Assembly (NCBI GenBank): GCA_009602735.1
Contig: WELA01007435.1
Span: 28,434-92,338, forward strand
Source of the DNA: Mesotaenium endlicherianum
Lineage: Eukaryota; Streptophyta; Zygnematophyceae; Zygnematales; Mesotaeniaceae
Reading direction: 5' to 3'
DNA length: 63,905 bases
In this document: one piece after another, positions 58,758-63,905 of the stretch
Layout of the letters: each line of letters starts with the position of its first letter
Position numbering within the stretch: the first letter of the stretch is position 1
Made by a program: the position numbers and the translations under genes
The notes under the pieces: generated by a model
The model's input: the letters and a program-made list of their open reading frames with translations, nothing else
What the model was told of the DNA's origin: nothing
The model's database searches: none

Positions 58758-60891
58758 TAGGCCAGGAGCCTACCACCCCAAGACCCACTTCACGAGAAGG
58801 CAACACGCCAAGTGAGGTGGAGACCCCCGTTGAAGACGACGTTCCAGCCCCAATGAGTTTGAGAGGTTACCTTGGAGGAGAGAAGGTCCACATCTTGGTG
58901 GATAGCGGAGCTCAAGCCAACTTTATTGCTGCAGATTTTGCCACCAAGCACGGTGTTACTGTGCGAACTCTTGACCACGACAAGGAGATTATGATGCCCG
59001 ATGGATTCTCCTATACTACCCCTTCCAAGAAGACGTACCCCTTGGCACTCTCTATCAAGTCCTTCAAGGATAGAGTAGTGTTCTCCCCCATGCAATTGGG
59101 CAAGTACGACGTCATCCTAGGGACGCCTTGGTTGACCAAGCACAACCCCCAAGTTGATTGGAGGACCGGTACTATCAAGATCAAGAATGACATCACTTCA
59201 AGAATCTGTATTTTGCGCGCAATCCAGAATATCCAGACCCAAGACATCCAGAAGCCGGCACACGAGATACTATTGTCCGCCCTCCAACTCAAGAGACTTG
59301 TGAGGAAGGGACACGAGCTTTTTTTGGCCTTGATCACGCCAAAAGACATCAAAAAAGACAACGAGAGTCAAGAAGACAGCCCCCTTCTCAAGGAGATACA
59401 AGAAGTCTTGCAGGACTACAAAGAAGTATTCTCCCCGGAATTGCCCAAGGGCCTACCTCCCAAGAGATTCGTAGACCACAAGATAGAGTTGGAGCCCGGA
59501 AGCAAGCCCATCTCTCGGCCTACGTTTAAGATGTCATACACGGAGCTAGACGAAGTCAAGAAGCAAATCAAGGAGCTACTGGAGCATGGCTTCATTCGAC
59601 CTAGCAAGTCGCCATTTGGAGCCTTGGTGCTATTTGTCAAGAAGAAAGATGGTACCTTGAGGATGTGTGTGGACTATCGCACCCTCAACAAGATCAGCAT
59701 CAAGAATTGATACCCGCTGTCGCGCATGGATGAGCTCATGGACCGGCTTGGAGCCAAGTACTTCACGAAGGTGGACTTCAGAAGCGGCTACCACCAGATT
59801 CGTATCGCTGAACCTGACATAGAGAAAACGGCGTTTGAGACAAGATATGGACATTTTGAGTTCATGGTCCTGCCATTTGGACTCACCAACGGGCCAGCAA
59901 CTTTCATGACTATGGTGAACACCATATTTCAGCCCATGTTCGACAGATTTGTGGTGGTATTCATCGATGACATCCTTATCTACAGCAAGACCCTTGAAGA
60001 GCATGCGAGACACTTGAAAGAAGTCCTCGAAGTATTGAAACAAAACAAGCTATTTGCAAAGGAGTCAAAGTGCGAGTTTGCCAAACAAGAAGTGGAGTTC
60101 CTAGGTCTCCACGTGACTGCTGATGGCATCAAGATGGACCCCAAGAAGACCACGGTGGTGGAGGAATGGCCAACCCCCACGACCAAGAAAGAACTCCAGT
60201 CATTCTTGGGATTTGCCAATTGGTACAGAAAATTCATCCAAGGCTTCTCGCACATAGCAGCCCCCCTGACAGATCTACTCAAGAAGGACAGGCTATATAC
60301 ATGGACCACGAACGAGGAAGAGGCACTTCAAGAGTTAAAGCAAAGATTGACCACATCCCCGGTGCTCACACTCCCAAGTCCAAACCCAGATTGGCCCTTC
60401 CACGTCATCACCGATGCATCTTCCTATGCAATAGGAGCAATCCTGCTTCAAGACCAAGGCAAGGGACTGCAGCCCATCGCCTACGAGTCAAGGAAGCTAA
60501 ATCCAGCCGAGCAAAATTATACAACNTTTTCGGCCGAGCAAAATTATACAACCACGGAGCGATAGGCATTGGCGATTGCACATGCCTTGAAGGTTTGGCG
60601 CTGTTACGTTGAAGGACGCAAGGTACTGGTCACCACGGACCACGAGGCGTTAAAGCACCTCCAAACGCAGCCGTATCTCTCAAGAAGATAAGCAAGATGG
60701 AGCGGATANAAGATAAGCAAGATGGAGCGGATACTTGCAACAATACAACATCACCATTCAATACAAGCCTGGCAAGACAAACCCGGCTGACCCCCTCTCA
60801 AGACTGCAATTAAACGCAGTGATGACATCCCTGAAGACAAATCTAGAAGCTCAATTTTCAGCTGCCTATGAAAGAGACCCTTACTACAAGA
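58682..60891 (+). pseudogene. Element C pol, truncated
   Basis: Protease (VDSGAQ), reverse transcriptase (FIDD) and RNase H ([10 protein letters not shown]) as in element A. Inactivating changes: TGA at 59708-59710 (CGA in element A), an in-frame 3-base deletion near 59747, TAG at 60563-60565 (GAG in A) and TAA near 60688 (CAA in A). Ns at 60526 and 60709 are flanked by 20- and 24-bp duplications that add false frame shifts. Ends before integrase. Confidence 0.88.
60506..60733. other. Two Ns with flanking duplications
   Basis: 60506-60525 repeats at 60533-60552 around N 60526, and 60685-60708 repeats at 60710-60733 around N 60709. Element A has single copies of both, so these are assembly joins. 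Confidence 0.85.
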
Positions 60892-60928
60892 ATTCTCAAA
60901 AATTTGAACGTTTTGCAGAAACGTTACA

Positions 60929-61905
60929 TTAGTATTGGAGCGATCTCGATTTCTCCAAGGAATATGTTTTTTCAAGTAATCAGAATATATTTTGTACGAA
61001 ATGTATTTGTCCTAAAGGATTTTTGGTAGTGCACTCACAACGAGAAGTTGGATGTTGTTCTACCGGCGCTACTTCGTCTTTCTCATGGAGACCGGCACCA
61101 TCGCTGCGGCAGCCACTAAAACTGCTGCTGCTAATGAAAATACAAGCAACCAAGCGGCACTGACCATCAACACGGCCGAGCCATCATTAACCGGCGGCGG
61201 GAATCAACCAGCCAAACCCCTTACGCCTCAACAATTTCAAGCGACGGTTTTAGCGCGCTTTGAGGCCTTAACGATTGACACCCACAACCCAAACTATGCC
61301 CGAGGAATGTAGGGCCCATCAAGGACGGCAAGCGACGACGTTGCGCCACCGCTCGCACCTGCCATTCCTGGGCAGGCCGCCGCACCAACACCGTCGTACA
61401 AACCCTCGCCGCCAAAAAAGTTTCAAGGTGGTCCTGGTAGTGACGTTCGATGTTTTCTTAAGGAACTCAAGACGTTCTTTGCATCAGCAAAAGTAGCCCC
61501 TACTGACCAGGCCATGATGGCTTCCACTTCTCTTAAGGGGGATGCCTCTCAGTTATGGCATGGGCACAATAGGGTCCCGATGACTTTCGAGGAGTTCTAT
61601 ACCAAGTTGCGTAATTCCTTTGGGTGTCACAACTCTTCCAAGGCAACTCGTGAGAAGTTACATCTTCTCAAGCAGGCCAGCACCATCAAGACCTATGTGA
61701 ACAAGTTTTTAATTTTGGTGGGGCAGTTAGTGGATGTTCCAGTTGACGCGGGTATGCACATTTACTTGTTTCGCCTGAACCTCCAACCTGAATACGCTAC
61801 TTGTCTCAATGCAAATCCCGTTACAGGTTTAATGTGGACAATGTGCTTGCCAGAGAACTTTGTTGTTGCAGGAGGGAGCAGCAGGCCGCAAGCAAGATGC
61901 AATGT
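60929..61905 (+). pseudogene. D-element gag, truncated
   Basis: After the LTR comes a short leader (60929-61051; TAGTATTGGAGC at 60930 may be a decayed primer site), then a coding region: TGTIAAAATKTAAANENTSN and QPAKPLTPQQFQATVLARFE (61052-61312). A TAG at 61310 follows, then KKFQGGPGSDVRCFLKELKT and FFASAKVAPTDQAMMASTSL, and the Gag domain LWHGHNRVPMTFEEFYTKLR, TREKLHLLKQASTIKTYVNK (61514 to about 61860). Similarity to a Gag is lost after about 61880; no knuckle or pol follows. Different from A and B gag, so D is a third Ty3/gypsy-type family. Confidence 0.75.
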
Positions 61906-62640
61906 ATTGCGATTTCTTGCTGTCGTCGTCGTCCTCGTCGTCGTAGGAGGAGCAGCAGCAGAAACTCGACCACGCACGACATGGCGGGATGCACCTGTAG
62001 CGTGTGCTCGCCGATGCTGCATGACTGCATGTTGATGGGGGAACCAAAAAATCCAAGTGTAGAGGCAATATCGGTGCGACGAGCAGACAGCAACAAGCGT
62101 GCCTTCGGTTTGGCGCGCGAGCAGAGAAGGAGAGGGTGTGGTGGGTGCATATTCTTTCGGTAATTCACGACTGCATGATGTGGATGTTGTGCGTGAAGAG
62201 AAGAGGGTGCATATATGTTCCCCGTGAGTGCCGAGAATCTGGGGCATACATTCCCGAGAGTGTCGAGAATCTGTGTCCCCGGTGGTGAGGCATGGCTGGC
62301 TCAGGAGGAAGAGGGGACTTGCGCAGTTGCACGTTGACAAAGTGTTATTTAAAAAAAAAAGAACAAAACAAAATAAAAGGGAAAAAAAGTGAAAAAGGGG
62401 GTCGACGAGACCGACCCCCAAAAGCTTGAAGAAAAACCATGTCCTAGAGTTGAAACCCGAAATCGACCGAATGTCGATACGCGAGTGTGGCCGCGTATGC
62501 TTCATAATATGGCAAGGAAACAGCATTTGACATGCAACCCACCCACCGGAAGGAAAAGTTGACAGGCCAATATGAGCGGCAAAACAACCATCAAAAGGAG
62601 GGCAGGAGTAAATAAAAGTTCATCAAATCGTAAAGGCCAA
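61906..62640. other. Spacer after the D gag
   Basis: Contains CGTCGTCGTCCTCGTCGTCG (61925), two near-copies of GAGTGCCGAGAATCTG/GAGTGTCGAGAATCTG (62225 and 62257), an A-rich tract (62350-62396) and a perfect hairpin (GGGGGTCG / CGACCCCC, 62397-62419, 7-base loop). No gene. Confidence 0.4.
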
Positions 62641-63825
62641 AGACAATCGCCAAAATTGCACCAAGTCTTGTTCCTATGTAAGAAAGAATATGATGCAAAA
62701 AAATTAATGTCCACTGTCAGCTTGCATTGCCTTTGACATATGAAACCGAATGAAGGCGAAACCAAATGAAGGCCCCGTCAATGACGGAGAATGTACAACC
62801 CAGAAAGTGTGTGCTCTAAGAATGAAAGAATGAAGCGAATAATGTCTTCACGAAGTACCGCCGTGCTACGACAAAAAAGATGAGCTAAGATAGCTTCTCC
62901 TGTGATAGATAAAGATGACAAAAAGCCATGCTCCTCCACGACTCATCGCTCCATCCCTGCTCAGCCCGCCCATCATATCAGTGGGTGAGGGCAACCAGGC
63001 AAGGGCATCATTGCATACTTCACCTGCCCACCCATGGGCCCTGGTCACAGCATTGCTTCTGGTTGCAACATGTCATACTTTTCCGGCGAGAGAACGGCGT
63101 GTGAGATTCTTGCAAAGACAAACCTGAGCAAGCGTGTGGAGGGGGCGTTCATTCTTCGCTGTCGGGCTCATTGCGGTTGCCCCACTTGGAACCCTCTGTC
63201 ATCCCACAGGGCAAAAGAAACTGCTCTGTGTGCGGGTCAGGCGTTGCCAGCAGGATGCACGCTCACAGGTGAAGCCCAATCGGCACTCACAACTACGCTA
63301 GCAAGAGCAGCTCGAGCCAATGTGGAAGGGAGTGGAAGGCAGTACCCGGTCGGTCCTCGGGCACAACCCAGTCATCGTCGTCGTTGTCGTCGTCATCATC
63401 GTCGCTGCCGTCTGCATACCTCAGGCGTGACCCCGCAACCAGAAGCCAAATCGGCACTCACAACTACGCTAGCAAGAGCAGCTCAAGCCAGTGTGGAAGG
63501 GAGTGGAAGGCAGTACCCGATCGGTCCTCGGGCACAACCCAGTCATCGTCGTCGTTGTTGTCGTCATCATAGTCGCTGCCGTCTGCATACCTCAGGCGTG
63601 ACCCCGCAACCAGAAGCCACATGCGAAGTCAGCCGAGTGGGATGCAAGCACTCGACAGATTGGCATTCATGGGACAGCAGTCCAAGCCACAAGCCATGGG
63701 TACAAGGCTGGGGGGGGAGGCCAAGATACGAGTTTGAATACGCACCGGGCGCTGTAGGCACGATGGCCTTCCCCTTGCCTCGTACGGGCAGCGTAGGTTG
63801 GCGGGAGGCCGCGCGACCGGCTTGG
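62640..63825 (-). repeat. Repeat family F, copy 3 (longest)
   Basis: Reverse-oriented relative to copies at 1122-1860 and 28110-28530; the left part matches copy 2 and the right part matches copy 1. A 171-bp direct tandem duplication (about 63279-63449 and 63450-63620) is unique to this copy. The element is thus at least about 1.2 kb. No coding capacity is conserved between copies. Confidence 0.6.
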
Positions 63826-63905
63826 ATCTTCAGAGTGAGGCCCCGGCGTGCACCGCCCACGGCTGCGCCCGAGTCATGTTTGCAACACCCCTCCTCCCCC
63901 CCCCC
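63826..63905. other. GC-rich end of window
   Basis: A short GC-rich stretch ending in a C run. It is beyond the family F match and too short to assign. Confidence 0.3.

Larger units (their letters stand above)
56946..60891 (+). mobile_element. Element C: 3'-truncated relative of element A
   Basis: A 5' LTR of 500 bp (56946-57445), a primer site with one change (TGGTATCGCAGC, 57447-57458), gag and part of pol, closely matching element A. It stops abruptly at about 60890 after RNase H; integrase, chromodomain and the 3' LTR are missing. The host LTR D resumes at exactly the point expected for the insertion site (GAGGAAAAG | ATTCTCAAAAA). Stops interrupt gag and pol. Confidence 0.9.
55963..60928 (+). 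mobile_element. 5' LTR of a D element, split by element C
   Basis: 55963-56945 plus about 60892-60928 together match the solo LTR D (6072-7082), from TGCAACGATCTGAG to GCAGAAACGTTACA. Element C (56946-60891) is nested in it near the 3' end. A gag gene follows at 61052, identifying this as the 5' LTR of a partial D element. Confidence 0.85.

Noticed and set aside
60506..60733. Short tandem duplications as real mutations of element C
   Set aside because: Both are centred on Ns and absent from element A, so they are assembly joins.

Overview
The window is nuclear DNA of a eukaryote, most likely a streptophyte (plant lineage, possibly a charophyte-type green alga). This rests on spliced GC-rich genes with pyrimidine-rich introns, chromodomain Ty3/gypsy retrotransposons whose primer sites resemble initiator-tRNA-Met complements, one plant-type leucine-rich-repeat exon, and very high repeat density. 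The exact organism is inference. There is no sign of bacterial operons, CRISPR arrays or rRNA.

Left third (about 3.1-27.5 kb): one decayed multi-exon gene, about 6.7 kb before interruption, split by five LTR insertions. Four of them sit in coding exons or very close to them. They are solo LTR B (4866-5584), solo LTR D (6072-7082), solo LTR A (9280-9782), full element A (11078-17757) and full element B (18188-26974). Each is bounded by a 5-bp target-site duplication (GAGGG, CGGAG, GTAGT, GGCTG, TCTGA). Removing the LTR and one duplication copy restores the reading frame at the three exon junctions I checked (B, D and A). A late part of the protein looks like a tyrosine-recombinase catalytic domain (box I Arg, then a beta-strand/Lys segment), so the gene may be a large Crypton-like or related recombinase gene. 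It also carries at least four in-frame stops.

Element A has nearly identical 503-bp LTRs, intact gag and pol, and a clear -1 frameshift cassette. Element B is older, carries many stops, and has an extra ORF of about 559 codons downstream of integrase.

Middle (27.5-38.4 kb): repeat family F, a GT-rich tract, a 2.3-kb nearly pure pyrimidine tract, one decayed exon, and a spliced minus-strand gene for a secreted-type right-handed beta-helix protein (34994-37932), the best candidate for a living host gene.

Right half (38.4-63.9 kb): mostly repeats. It holds a satellite-like array with a unit of about 187 bp, fragments of LTR B and a B-related pol, three copies of repeat family E, a minisatellite, an isolated LRR exon, an unrecognised decayed region, a solo LTR B, and a nest in which 3'-truncated element C sits inside the 5' LTR of a D element whose gag follows. 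Family F returns in inverted orientation at the end.

Six single Ns mark assembly joins. Several are flanked by perfect direct duplications, so bases 1-1120 (identical to 5107-6226) are probably an unmerged contig overlap.
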